From: Quadrisphaera sp.
Lineage (GTDB): Bacteria; Actinomycetota; Actinomycetes; Actinomycetales; Quadrisphaeraceae
Direction of reading: 5' to 3'
Length of the DNA stretch: 42,055 bases
NCBI GenBank assembly: GCA_029257185.1
Contig: JARICT010000042.1
Location: forward strand, 1 to 42,055
In this document: in pieces, positions 25,813 through 34,600 of the stretch
Numbering within the stretch: the stretch's first letter is position 1
Layout of the letters: the number at the start of each line of letters is the position of its first letter
The notes under the pieces: generated by a model
Told to the model about the DNA's origin: nothing
What the model saw: the letters and a program-made list of their open reading frames with translations, nothing else
Databases searched by the model: none
Position numbers and translations under genes: made by a program

Positions 25813-27425
25813 GGCGACAGCCTGCCAGGCCGGGCGGACAGCGCTCCGCGGACCGCCTGCACGGCCAGCGGCGCCCCGCTGACCAGCAGCACCGTCGCCG
25901 CCGCGAGGGCCACCGCGCCGCGCAGACCGCCGGGCCACGGCAGCGTGGCCACCGGCGCTCCGGCTCCTGCGCGGGCGAGCAGCGCGATCCACCCGGTGCC
26001 CAGGCCCGCCGCCCACGCGAGGCCGACCGCCCCCGGCGGCCACACGGGGGCGGTCAGCGTCGCCGCGAGGCCGAGGACCGTGCTGGGCCCCACCACGGGC
26101 GCGGCCAGCAGGTTCGCCAGCACCGCCAGGGCCGGGACGCCGTCGTCGAGCAGCAGGATCACGGGCCCGCAGACCGCCTGGGCGGCGAGCGGGACGGCGA
26201 GCGCCACGGCGAGCGGGCGCGGCATCCACGCGGCCAGGGCGATGGCCCACGGGCGCGCGAGCAGGAGGAGGGCTGCGGTGGCCAGCATCGAGAGGGCGAA
26301 GCCGAAGGACCGGGAGAGCCACGGGTCCGCGACGAGCAGCACCGTGCCGGCGGCGGCCAGCGCCGGCAGGCCCGCCCCCCGCCGTGCGGCGAGCACGCCG
26401 ACGAGCCCGACGGCCCCGGTGAGGGCGGCGCGCAGCACCGACGGGTCGGGCCCGGCGAGGCCGGCGAAGGCCAGCAGGGCGAGACCTGCCACGAGCACGC
26501 GCACCCGCCGCCCCAGGCCTGCCAGCGCCGCCAGCGCCGTGACCGCTGCGAGCACCAGGGCGACGTTCGCCCCCGAGACGGCGGTGAGGTGGGTGAGGCC
26601 CGTGGCGCGCATGGCCTCCTCGAGCGACGGCGTCAGCGCGGAGGTGTCCCCGACGACGAGGCCGGGGAGCAGGGCGCCGGCGTCCTGGCCCAGCGGCGCG
26701 GTGGCGGTGCGCAGCCCGCCGCGCAGGTGCGCCACGGCCGCCGACCACCCCCGGGGCTCGGCCAGCACGCGCGGCGGCCCCCGGGTGAGCACGAGGGCAC
26801 GTGCCGGGTCGGCACGCTCCGTGGGCTCGGTGCGGCCGAGCGCCGAGACGCGCGCGCCGCGCTCGAGGGCGGACCACGCCGCGCTCCCGACGACCACCAC
26901 CGGTGTCCGCGCGGGCACCACGTCCCCGCCGGAGCGCTCGACGCCGACCACGCGGGCCCGGACGACCCACCGGGGCGGGGCCGACGCCCCCCACGAGGTG
27001 TCCGGCGGCGGGGCGCGGCGGGGCTGGCCGGTGACGACCAGCGTGAGGCGCGCCGCCCCGCCGTCCTCCACGAGCGCGGGCACGGGGCCGGCGCGGGCCA
27101 CGGCGCCGGTGGTCAGGACCGACGCGCCCACGAGGGCGACGACGGCGGCGCACGCGGCGACCGTCCCGAGCACCGCCCCCCGCGGCGCAGGGGACGGCGG
27201 CACGCAGGGCGGCGGGCGCGGCGACCTCCGCGACCCGCGCGCCGCTATCAGCAGCACCGCCGCGGCGACGGCCGCGGTGCCCGCCGCCGCTGTCGCCGCG
27301 GGGACCGCCGCCGCCACGAGGACCGCGGCGCCGCACCAGGCAGCCACGAGCACCGGGGCGAGGCGCAGGTCCAGCGGCGCCGGTGCGTCCGTCGCCGCCC
27401 CTGGGGTCGCCGGGCCCCGCCTCAC
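25668..27425 (-). CDS. comEC: ComEC/Rec2 competence channel, without the C-terminal MBL domain
   Basis: A 585-residue polytopic membrane protein. Residues 1-110 hold hydrophobic helices, then the ComEC beta-barrel-like N-domain. The competence core follows with LLPGLVVGDTSAL and the invariant LTHLTAVSGANVALV (about 280-294), then helices to about 520. ComEC forms the inner-membrane channel for transforming DNA. Family members of 700-800 residues end in a metallo-beta-lactamase-like domain; here the last helix (VALAAATVLLVSG) is followed only by an Arg/Pro/Ser-rich tail that overlaps holA, with no HxHxDH. GTG start overlaps the comEA stop (GTGA). Confidence 0.9.
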   Translation of the reverse strand: MRRGPATPGAATDAPAPLDLRLAPVLVAAWCGAAVLVAAAVPAATAAAGTAAVAAAVLLIAARGSRRSPRPPPCVPPSPAPRGAVLGTVAACAAVVALVGASVLTTGAVARAGPVPALVEDGGAARLTLVVTGQPRRAPPPDTSWGASAPPRWVVRARVVGVERSGGDVVPARTPVVVVGSAAWSALERGARVSALGRTEPTERADPARALVLTRGPPRVLAEPRGWSAAVAHLRGGLRTATAPLGQDAGALLPGLVVGDTSALTPSLEEAMRATGLTHLTAVSGANVALVLAAVTALAALAGLGRRVRVLVAGLALLAFAGLAGPDPSVLRAALTGAVGLVGVLAARRGAGLPALAAAGTVLLVADPWLSRSFGFALSMLATAALLLLARPWAIALAAWMPRPLAVALAVPLAAQAVCGPVILLLDDGVPALAVLANLLAAPVVGPSTVLGLAATLTAPVWPPGAVGLAWAAGLGTGWIALLARAGAGAPVATLPWPGGLRGAVALAAATVLLVSGAPLAVQAVRGALSARPGRLSPWRPAVLAPTPAPGPAARPARARRRGSTRRRHRSSSSPARRASSRSAP

Positions 27426-28306
27426 ACCCGGACGAGCGGGGTGAGGTCGGCCAGGGTCGCGTCGCCGATCCCCGGCACCTCGACCAGCTCGTCGACGCTG
27501 GTGAACGGGCCGTTGGCCTCCCTGAACCCCACGATGCGCTGGGCCAGCACCGGGCCGATGCCGGGCAGGGCGTCCAGCTCGGCGACCCCGGCGGCGTTGA
27601 CGTCCACGGGCTCTGCCGGCTGGCCGGGCGCCGCCGGGGCGCCCGGCGCTGCCCCGGGCGCCCCCGGCGCGGCAGGCCCGCCGGGTGGTGGGGCTGCCGG
27701 CACCGCTACCTCGCCCGGGCGAGGCACCACCACCTGCTCACCGTCGCCGATCGCCCGGGCCAGGTTGACGCCCGCCGGGTCGGCCTCCGGGGACAGACCG
27801 CCCGCGGCGGCCACCGCGTCGGCGACGCGCGAGCCCGCCGGCACCTCGACCACCCCCGGGGCCACGACGGCGCCCACGACGTGCACCGCGACCGGCCCCT
27901 GCGACGCGCTCGCTGCCGAGGATCCGGTCGGTGTGGTGCTCGGTGTGGTGCCCGGTGTGCTGGTCGAGGGCGCCTCCGCCGGTTCGGGGGCCGCCCCGCC
28001 GTCCGCCGCGGCGGGCACGGCCGCGACCGACGGGTCGATGGCCTGCTGGACGACGGCCTCCGGCTGCAGGACGGTGGCGCGGACGACCAGCACGGCGGCG
28101 ACGACCAGCGCCACCACCGCGAGGGCGAGCGCCGCGCGCGGCGGCACGCCCCAGCGCGCCCGCCCCGGATGACGCTCGCCCCCGTCATCGTCGTCCGGCT
28201 CCTCGACCTCATCCGTCTCCTCGACCTCGTCGAGGTCACCGCCGTGCTCGAGGCCGACCGGGCGCGCTCGCCCCGGTGCCGGTGCCCAGCGCTGCTCGGT
28301 CGTCAT
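27422..28306 (-). CDS. comEA: ComEA competence DNA-binding protein
   Basis: A 294-residue membrane-anchored DNA receptor. The N-terminal cytoplasmic part is acidic (DEVEETDEVEEPDDDD). One transmembrane helix lies at about 57-77, then a Ser/Thr/Pro linker. A SLBB domain (VAVHVVGAVVAPGVVEVPAG onward) covers about 133-190, followed by an Ala/Pro/Gly linker. The C-terminal helix-hairpin-helix pair is VNAAGVAELDALPGIGPVLA and VDELVEVPGIGDATL. It binds incoming DNA outside the membrane and passes it to ComEC. ATG 28306 is chosen because it precedes the acidic region. The 150 bp upstream to the next stop hold no recognised feature. Confidence 0.93.
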   Translation of the reverse strand: MTTEQRWAPAPGRARPVGLEHGGDLDEVEETDEVEEPDDDDGGERHPGRARWGVPPRAALALAVVALVVAAVLVVRATVLQPEAVVQQAIDPSVAAVPAAADGGAAPEPAEAPSTSTPGTTPSTTPTGSSAASASQGPVAVHVVGAVVAPGVVEVPAGSRVADAVAAAGGLSPEADPAGVNLARAIGDGEQVVVPRPGEVAVPAAPPPGGPAAPGAPGAAPGAPAAPGQPAEPVDVNAAGVAELDALPGIGPVLAQRIVGFREANGPFTSVDELVEVPGIGDATLADLTPLVRV

Positions 28307-28457
28307 CACGCCAGCCTGGGCGCCGCCGCGGTCGGCGCCCGCGGTCGCGCCGAAGACCTGTGGACGGCGGTGGGTCCGAGCCCCCCGCCTGTGCACGGCC
28401 GCCCCGGGGGCGCCCGCTGCGGCGGAGCTCCCCCGGGGCCCGCCGCCGGTCACCGCC

Positions 28458-28859
28458 TCAGGCGACGAGGGCGTCCACCAGCCGCACGCTCCCCGTCGGC
28501 GACAGGCCGGTCGCACGCCGCACCGCGCGCAGCGCCCGAGCCCGGTCCCCCTCCGCGTCGAGGGCGCGGACACGCTCGGCGACCACGGGGTCCAGGTCGC
28601 GGGCCATCTCGCCCCACGAGGTGAACAGGACGTCGCCCTGGTCGAGGTGGCGGACGGCGGCGGCGGCCTCCAGCGCCCGGGTGGGCAGCTCGCGGCGCAG
28701 GAGGCGCTGGGCGCGGCGCTGCTCGCCGTCGGCGCACAGGGTGCGCACCCGCTCCTGCACGTCCTGCGGCACGGGCGGCGGGATCGTCATCCGCACCGCC
28801 CACACCCGCACGGCCACCTGTGCCGCCACCCAGCACACCAGCACCACCGCGACGAGCAT
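28458..28859 (-). CDS. Small membrane-anchored protein of unknown function
   Basis: A 133-residue protein. One hydrophobic helix at residues 1-22 (MLVAVVLVCWVAAQVAVRVW) is followed by a soluble, helical, Arg/Ala/Glu-rich domain that contains DEVLFTSW-like DVLFTSWGEMARDL and ends GLSPTGSVRLVDALVA. I do not recognise the family. It lies 22 nt after leuS, same strand, and before comEA, so it is probably cotranscribed. The last residues resemble the pattern seen in ribosomal L7/L12 C-terminal-like helical hairpins (ALRAVRRATGLSPTGSVRLV), but that is a weak impression. Confidence 0.7.
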   Translation of the reverse strand: MLVAVVLVCWVAAQVAVRVWAVRMTIPPPVPQDVQERVRTLCADGEQRRAQRLLRRELPTRALEAAAAVRHLDQGDVLFTSWGEMARDLDPVVAERVRALDAEGDRARALRAVRRATGLSPTGSVRLVDALVA

Positions 28860-28881
28860 CAGGGCGCCCCGTCGTCGTGGA

Positions 28882-31863
28882 TCATCGCGCCGGCACCACG
28901 TTGACCAGCCGCGGCGCGCGCACGACGACCGTCCGCACCCCCGCGCCGTCCAGCGCGCGCGCCACCCCGGCGGTCGCCAGGGCCTTCTCGCGCAGCTCGT
29001 CCTCGCCGATGTCGGCGGCGACCTCCAGCCGGTCGCGCACCTTGCCGGCCACCTGGACCACGCACGTCACGGTGTCCTCGACGAGCAGCTCCTCGCGGGC
29101 GAGGGGGAACGGCTCGCGGGCCAGCGACGTCTCGTGGCCCAGGCGCTCCCACAGCTCCTCGGCGACGTGGGGCGCCAGCGGGGCGACCATGAGGACCAGC
29201 GGCTCCGCCACCTCGCGGGGCACGGAGCTCAGCCCGGTGACGCCGTTGTTGAGCTCGGTGAGACGGGCCAGCGCCGTGTTGAAGCGCAGCGCCTCGTAGT
29301 CGGCGGTGACCGCGGCGACCGTCCTGGCCAGCAGGACGGCCGTCGCCGGGTCCGCGCTCTCGTCGGTGACGGTGACCTCCCCGGTGCTCTCGTCGACGAC
29401 GTTGCGCCACAGCCGCTGCAGGAACCGGTGCGCGCCGACCACCGCGCGGGTCTCCCACGGGCGCGAGGCCTCCAGCGGGCCCATCGACATCTCGTAGAGC
29501 CGGAAGGTGTCGGCGCCGTAGTCCGCGTACATGTCGTCCGGGGTGACGACGTTCTTCAGCGACTTGCCCATCTTCCCGTGCTCGCGGGTGACGGGCTCGC
29601 CGTTCCACCGGTGACCGTCGCCGCCGGCGGTCCCCACCACCTCGGCGGCCGGCACGTAGGTGCCGCGGGCGTCGGTGTACGCGTCGGCCTGGATGTACCC
29701 CTGGTTCACCAGGCGGCGGAACGGCTCCACCGAGCTGACGTGGCCCAGGTCGTGCAGCACCTTGTGCCAGAAGCGCGCGTACAGCAGGTGCAGGACCGCG
29801 TGCTCCACCCCGCCGACGTACAGGTCGACGCCACCGGTGTCGGGGGGCGTGCCCTCGCGCGGCCCGATCCAGTACTCCTCCACCGCGGGGTCCACCGGGG
29901 CGTCGGTGTTCGCCGGGTCGAGGTAGCGCAGGTGGTACCAGCACGAGCCTGCCCAGTTGGGCATGGTGTTCGTCTCGCGCCGGTAGGGCCGCACGCCGTC
30001 GCCGAGGTCGAGCTCCACCTCCACCCAGTCCGTCGCCCGCGCGAGCGGCGGCTGCGGGTCGGACGTGACGTCGTCGGGGGCGAAGGTGGCCGGGGAGTAG
30101 TCGGGCACGTCGGGCAGCTCGACGGGGAGCATGGTCTCGGGCAGGGCGTGCGGCCGTCCGTCGTCGTCCCAGACGATCGGGAACGGCTCGCCCCAGTACC
30201 GCTGGCGGCTGAAGAGCCAGTCGCGCAGCCGGTACGTGGTCTGCGCCCGGCCCGCTCCGCGCTCCCCCAGCCAGGCCAGCACCGCGTGCTTGGCCTCGTC
30301 CACGGCCATGCCGTCGATGTCGAGCCCGTCCACGGCGGAGTTGACGGCCTCACCGGGCCCCGTCCACGCCTCGCCCTCGAAGCCGTCGGGCGGCGCCACC
30401 GTGCGGATGATCGGCAGGTCGAAGGCCGACGCGAAGTCCCAGTCCCGCTGGTCCTGCCCCGGGACGGCCATGATGGCGCCCGTGCCGTACCCCGTGAGGA
30501 CGTAGTCGGCGGTGAACACCGGCAGCGCCCGCCCGTCGACGGGGTTCGTCGCGGTCAGGCCGGTGAAGACCCCCGTCTTGGCGCGGGCGTCGTCCCCGCG
30601 CTCCGCGTCGGTGGAGGCGCTCGCCCGCGCCCGGTAGGCACGCACCGCGTCGGCCGGCGAGGCCGCTCCCCCGGTCCACGACGCCGGCACCATCCCCCCG
30701 CCGGGGCGCTCCCACGCGGTGGGGAGCTCCGAGACGTCGGACAGCAGCGGGTGCTCGGGGGCGAGGACCACGAAGGTGGCGCCGAACAGGGTGTCGGGGC
30801 GGGTGGTGAAGACCCCGATCGTGGCGCTCGGCGCGTCGGAGCGCAGGCCCGCCACGGCGAAGTCGACCTCCGCCCCGAGGGAGCGCCCGATCCAGTGCCG
30901 CTGCATCGTCTTGACCGGCTCGGGCCAGTCGAGGCGGTCGAGGTCGTCGACGAGGCGGTCCGCGTAGGCGGTGATGCGCAGCATCCACTGGCGCAGCCGC
31001 CGCGTGACGACGGGGAAGTTCCCCCGCTCGGAGCGCCCGTCGGCGGTGACCTCCTCGTTGGCCAGCACCGTGCCGAGCCCCGGGCACCAGTTGACGGGGG
31101 CGGACGAGACGTACGCGAGGCGCTGGGCGTCGACGGCGTCGGCGCGCTCGCCGGCGCTCAGCTCGTCCCAGCCGCGCCCGTCCTCGCGCGGCGCGAGGGC
31201 GCGGGTGCCGGCGTCCAGCTCGGCCACGAGCTCGGAGATCGGCCGCGCCCGGCCCAGCTCGGAGTCCTCGGGGCCGCCGCCGCGGGGCGCGTCGGCGTCG
31301 TACCAGGAGTCGAAGAGCTGCAGGAAGATCCACTGGGTCCAGCGGTAGAACCCCGGGTCGATCGTGGTGATCGACCGGCGCTCGTCGTGGCCCAGGCCCA
31401 GCCGCCGCAGCTGCTGGCGCATGACGGCGGTGTTGGCCTCGGTGGTGGCGGCAGGGTGGGCGCCGGTCTGGACGGCGAACTGCTCCGCGGGGAGCCCGAA
31501 CGCGTCGTAGCCCAGGGTGTGGAGGACGTTGCGCCCGCGCATGCGCTCGAAGCGGGCGACGACGTCGGTGGCGATGTAGCCCAGCGGGTGGCCCACGTGC
31601 AGCCCCGCACCCGAGGGGTAGGGGAACATGTCCATGACGAAGAGCTTCTCGCCCAGCGCCGCGACCGCGCCGGGGTCCGCCCAGGGGCCCGCAGGGTTGG
31701 GCGCCTCGAAGGTGCCGCGCTCGGCCCAGCGCTGCTGCCAGCGCGCCTCGATCTCGGCGGCGAGCCCGGCGTCGTAGCGCTCAGGGGCCTCAGGAGCCCG
31801 GGGGGCGCCGGCTGCGGGGTCGTCGCTGCTCGGGGGCGGTGTCAGATCGGTCGTGGCGCTCAC
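28882..31863 (-). CDS. leuS: Leucyl-tRNA synthetase
   Basis: A 993-residue class I synthetase charging tRNA-Leu. HIGH is HVGH (89-92) after FPYPSGAGL, and KMSKS appears as KMGKS (about 764), both usual for this group. The editing (CP1) domain includes [12 protein letters not shown] and [15 protein letters not shown]. It is long for LeuRS because of an insertion at about 180-230 ([20 protein letters not shown] onward) and an N-terminal Pro/Asp-rich tail; actinobacterial LeuRS often carry both. GTG 31863 lies 6 nt after TACCCT, so the transcript is probably leaderless. Confidence 0.97.
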   Translation of the reverse strand: MSATTDLTPPPSSDDPAAGAPRAPEAPERYDAGLAAEIEARWQQRWAERGTFEAPNPAGPWADPGAVAALGEKLFVMDMFPYPSGAGLHVGHPLGYIATDVVARFERMRGRNVLHTLGYDAFGLPAEQFAVQTGAHPAATTEANTAVMRQQLRRLGLGHDERRSITTIDPGFYRWTQWIFLQLFDSWYDADAPRGGGPEDSELGRARPISELVAELDAGTRALAPREDGRGWDELSAGERADAVDAQRLAYVSSAPVNWCPGLGTVLANEEVTADGRSERGNFPVVTRRLRQWMLRITAYADRLVDDLDRLDWPEPVKTMQRHWIGRSLGAEVDFAVAGLRSDAPSATIGVFTTRPDTLFGATFVVLAPEHPLLSDVSELPTAWERPGGGMVPASWTGGAASPADAVRAYRARASASTDAERGDDARAKTGVFTGLTATNPVDGRALPVFTADYVLTGYGTGAIMAVPGQDQRDWDFASAFDLPIIRTVAPPDGFEGEAWTGPGEAVNSAVDGLDIDGMAVDEAKHAVLAWLGERGAGRAQTTYRLRDWLFSRQRYWGEPFPIVWDDDGRPHALPETMLPVELPDVPDYSPATFAPDDVTSDPQPPLARATDWVEVELDLGDGVRPYRRETNTMPNWAGSCWYHLRYLDPANTDAPVDPAVEEYWIGPREGTPPDTGGVDLYVGGVEHAVLHLLYARFWHKVLHDLGHVSSVEPFRRLVNQGYIQADAYTDARGTYVPAAEVVGTAGGDGHRWNGEPVTREHGKMGKSLKNVVTPDDMYADYGADTFRLYEMSMGPLEASRPWETRAVVGAHRFLQRLWRNVVDESTGEVTVTDESADPATAVLLARTVAAVTADYEALRFNTALARLTELNNGVTGLSSVPREVAEPLVLMVAPLAPHVAEELWERLGHETSLAREPFPLAREELLVEDTVTCVVQVAGKVRDRLEVAADIGEDELREKALATAGVARALDGAGVRTVVVRAPRLVNVVPAR

Positions 31864-31869
31864 CGCGCC

Positions 31870-31875
31870 AGGGTA
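31870..31875 (-). promoter_or_regulatory. Candidate -10 box, leaderless leuS mRNA
   Basis: TACCCT on the minus strand, 6 nt before GTG 31863, the same geometry as for the DUF3097 gene. No ribosome site lies between and the -35 is weak. Confidence 0.5.
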
Positions 31876-31883
31876 GCCGCGCG

Positions 31884-32873
31884 TCAGGGCAGCGGATCGG
31901 CGCTGAGGTGAGCCCCGCGGGGGTCCACGGCCGGACCGCGCAGCGCCCGCCGCAGCCCGAGGTCCTCGTCGGCCCGGTGGGTGATCTCCGAGAGCCCGCC
32001 GGAGTCCCACGGCTGCAGCTGGGCGACCCCGACGAGCACGGTGCACGGCCACTCGCGCAGGCTGAGCGGCGGCGTGCGGAGCAGCAGGGCGCGCAGGCGC
32101 CGCTCGAGGTCCAGGGCGCCGGTGCCCGATCCCGGGCCGACGACGACGAACGTCACCTCCCCGGAGCGGCACACCACGTCCGTGCCGCGGGTCGCCCCCC
32201 GCAGGGCCTGCGAGACGGCGATGACGATCTCGTCGACGGCCCGCGGACCCAGGGCGTCCAGCACGGCGGGGACGCCCTCGACCTCGATCACGGCGGCGTG
32301 CATCGCCCCGGACTGGCGCCGCACCATCGCCAGCACCTGCTCGCCCAGCAGGTGCAGGCCGTGGGTGTTGTAGCAGCCGGTCAGCTCGTCGACGACGGTG
32401 AGCTCGGCGGCCCGGGCACGCTCCGCGGCGAGGGTCCTGGTGGCCTTGCGACGCTGGAGGCGCCACAGCGTGACCACGGCGGCTGACACCGCCACGCCGG
32501 AGCCGATGCCGACCGCGGCCAGGGCGGACCCGTCCCAGCGCAGGGTCACGACGGCGCCCGCGAGCAGCGCGGCCACGCCGATGCCCACCGTCCGCGGCCG
32601 CAGGGCCAGCGCGCCGAGCGCGGTGGCGAGCACGGGCAGCACCACGCCGGGCCAGGCGCTCGAGGCGGCCGCCGACGCCGCGACCACCAGCGCCGCCACC
32701 GCGACGGACGCCGCGATGACGAGGACGTCGGTGGGGAGCGGAGGACGCCGGGGCGGGGTCGCGTGCTCCGGCACGTGGCGCGAGGGGGTCACCTGCTGGC
32801 CATCGGCCGTGGCGGCGCCCGCCTTGAGGCCCGCGCCGCAGCCGGGGCTGGCGCCGCCCGGACCGTCCGTCAC
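31884..32873 (-). CDS. Membrane protein with degenerate GGDEF domain and intact I-site
   Basis: A 329-residue protein. Hydrophobic segments at about 50-130 ([18 protein letters not shown], then [14 protein letters not shown] and further) anchor a C-terminal GGDEF-like domain starting with [14 protein letters not shown]. Where active cyclases have GG(D/E)EF, this one has GEVTF (32148-32162). The product-binding RxxD is kept as RGTD (32178-32189), exactly five residues before it. It therefore should not make c-di-GMP but may bind it. GTG 32873 is chosen; GTG 32792 and GTG 32996 are in frame, the last overlapping the divergent gene. It lies 20 nt upstream of leuS. Confidence 0.8.
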   Translation of the reverse strand: MTDGPGGASPGCGAGLKAGAATADGQQVTPSRHVPEHATPPRRPPLPTDVLVIAASVAVAALVVAASAAASSAWPGVVLPVLATALGALALRPRTVGIGVAALLAGAVVTLRWDGSALAAVGIGSGVAVSAAVVTLWRLQRRKATRTLAAERARAAELTVVDELTGCYNTHGLHLLGEQVLAMVRRQSGAMHAAVIEVEGVPAVLDALGPRAVDEIVIAVSQALRGATRGTDVVCRSGEVTFVVVGPGSGTGALDLERRLRALLLRTPPLSLREWPCTVLVGVAQLQPWDSGGLSEITHRADEDLGLRRALRGPAVDPRGAHLSADPLP

Positions 32874-32986
32874 GGGCGGCAGCCTGCCACCGCGGCGGGC
32901 CCCCGCCGGACGGGACGCCGGCAGCCCCGTGCCCCGCCTGGACCACCGGCGCTCAACCACGCGCGAGGCCGTGCCGATGGGCAGGT

Positions 32987-34111
32987 GTGAGAGCACTGGC
33001 GACCACCGACGAACAGGTGGCCTTCTGGCACAGCCACACCCGGCAGGGGATCTTCCTGTGCCTCGTCGTGCCGTTCATCATCGTCGTGGACGTCTCGCTC
33101 TCCCCCGACCCAGCGCACCCGCTGGCCCTCTACCTCATCTCGGCGTTCATGGTCCTGGTGGGAGTGCTGGTGCCGCTCGTGCCGATGGAGAAGGTGGTGC
33201 GCCACAAGAACGGCCGGCTCTTCTTCGACGCCTGGGACGGGACCGGGATCGTCCTCACCGGTGCCACGTCGTTGCTCGACGGCGGCATCAGCAGCCCCTA
33301 CACCGTCTTCCTCTACATCCTTCTCGCCCACGCCGCGATGGCCTACCCGCCGGTCGGGACGTCGATCGCGGGGGCCGCGGCCATCGCCTGCTACCTCGTC
33401 GTCGGCGTCGCGACCGGCGCCAGCCTCCCCGATCTGATCACGGGCTGCCTGTCGCTCGCGGCGGCCACGATCACGTGCGCCCTCGCCTCGTGGAACCACG
33501 TCCGGGCGCACCAGAAGACCAGGGCGCTGGCGCACCGGCTCGCGGAGCTGGCCGACCGGGACGGCCTCACGGGGCTGCTCAACCACCGTGCCTTCCACCA
33601 CCGGCTCGCGCAGGAGGTCACCGGCGCGGCGCAGGACCGGCCGCTGTCGGTGGTCCTCGTCGACGTGGACGAGTTCAAGTCCGTCAACGACACGTTCGGA
33701 CACCCCGCCGGCGACGCCGTGCTGCGTCTCGTGGCCGGGGTGCTGTCCGACGCCAGCGGGACGGGCGACCACGCCGGGCGCCTCGGCGGTGACGAGTTCG
33801 CTCTCGTCCTGCCGGCTGCCGCCCAGGACGAGGCCGTCACCCTCGCGCGGGGCCTGTGCGACCAGGTCCGCACGGTGGGCGCCGACTACGGGGTGACCCT
33901 CAGCGCCGGGATCGCGACGACCTCGGGCACCGACGTGACCGCGCTGCTCGCCGAGGCCGACGCCGCCGTGTACCACGCGAAGCACAGCGGCCGGGACCGT
34001 GCCTCGACCGTCCCGTCCCGGTGGGTGGAGACGCGGGTGGAGGACCGCCGCAGACCGGACGGCACCGGCTCCGCGCCCTCACCCGCGGTGGCGGCCGACC
34101 TGACCGTGTGA
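32987..34111 (+). CDS. Membrane diguanylate cyclase (GGDEF)
   Basis: A 374-residue protein. About five or six transmembrane helices occupy residues 20-170 (for example IFLCLVVPFIIVVDVSL). A short coiled region (RALAHRLAELADRDGLTGLL) leads into the GGDEF domain. Metal and substrate motifs are intact: DVDEFKSVNDTFGH and LGGDEF (GGDEF at 267-271). The inhibitory RxxD is missing: the position reads GTGD. It should form c-di-GMP from GTP without product inhibition at that site. GTG 32987 is divergent from the degenerate GGDEF gene (113 bp between starts). An unstructured tail rich in R, P, S and T ends the protein. Confidence 0.92.
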   Translation: MRALATTDEQVAFWHSHTRQGIFLCLVVPFIIVVDVSLSPDPAHPLALYLISAFMVLVGVLVPLVPMEKVVRHKNGRLFFDAWDGTGIVLTGATSLLDGGISSPYTVFLYILLAHAAMAYPPVGTSIAGAAAIACYLVVGVATGASLPDLITGCLSLAAATITCALASWNHVRAHQKTRALAHRLAELADRDGLTGLLNHRAFHHRLAQEVTGAAQDRPLSVVLVDVDEFKSVNDTFGHPAGDAVLRLVAGVLSDASGTGDHAGRLGGDEFALVLPAAAQDEAVTLARGLCDQVRTVGADYGVTLSAGIATTSGTDVTALLAEADAAVYHAKHSGRDRASTVPSRWVETRVEDRRRPDGTGSAPSPAVAADLTV

Positions 34112-34140
34112 GGTCACCGCCGCGCCGCTGCGGCCACGCC

Positions 34141-34500
34141 TCAGAAGACGCCCTGGCTCGGCGTGCCCATCGGCACGCTCGAGCCGACGAGGACCTGCGA
34201 GTCGCCCTCCACCAGGTCGGCCAGCGCGGCGCCGGTGCGCGCCATGTGCTCCGAGGCGCCGTGGGCCTCGAGGGCCTCGCGGCTGGCCCAGCGCTCCGTG
34301 AAGACGATGCGCTCGGGCTTCTCGAACGCGTTCACGGCATAGGTGAGGCATCCCGGCTCCGCGTGCACGGTGGGGACGTTGCCCGCGATGATCCCGAGCA
34401 CCTGCGCCAGCCGGCCCTCCTTCGGGGTCACGGTGGCGACGACCACCACGGTGGGGTCCTCGGGGACCTGCGAGACGTCGGTGGGCAGCGTGTCGGTCAT
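34141..34500 (-). CDS. Antibiotic biosynthesis monooxygenase (ABM) domain protein
   Basis: A 119-residue single-domain protein of the dimeric alpha/beta-barrel superfamily. Recognisable blocks are VVVVATVTPKEGRLAQVLG, HAEPGCLTYAVNAFEKPERI and TERWASREALEAHGASEHM. Related proteins (YgiN-like) act as quinol monooxygenases, and others may scavenge reactive small molecules. The ATG at 34500 follows the likely terminator of the subtilase gene, so it probably has its own promoter. Convergent with the diguanylate cyclase gene. Substrate unknown. Confidence 0.88.
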   Translation of the reverse strand: MTDTLPTDVSQVPEDPTVVVVATVTPKEGRLAQVLGIIAGNVPTVHAEPGCLTYAVNAFEKPERIVFTERWASREALEAHGASEHMARTGAALADLVEGDSQVLVGSSVPMGTPSQGVF

Positions 34501-34517
34501 CGCCCGAGCGTGGCAGA

Positions 34518-34561
34518 CGACGGCCCGGCGGCCCACCGGAGGGTGGGCGGCCGGGCCGTCG
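34518..34561 (-). terminator. Terminator hairpin after the subtilase gene
   Basis: Long inverted repeat: about 20 bp with a single mismatch and a 4-nt GGAG loop; the left arm starts CGACGGCCCGGCGGCCCACC and the right arm is its near-complement. It lies 35 nt past the subtilase stop and just before the ABM start. No U-tract. Confidence 0.75.
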
Positions 34562-34562
34562 G

Positions 34563-34600
34563 TCAGCGCGGGTCCGTCAGCTCAGCGCGGGTCCGTCAGC
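34563..34600. repeat. Two 19-bp tandem repeats at the subtilase stop codon
   Basis: TCAGCGCGGGTCCGTCAGC occurs twice in a row (34563-34581, 34582-34600). The right-hand copy includes the stop codon, so the 3' end of the gene has been duplicated. Confidence 0.9.

Noticed and set aside
27401-28624. Plus-strand frames opposite comEA
   Set aside because: Low-complexity shadows; comEA has a membrane helix, SLBB and HhH motifs on the minus strand.
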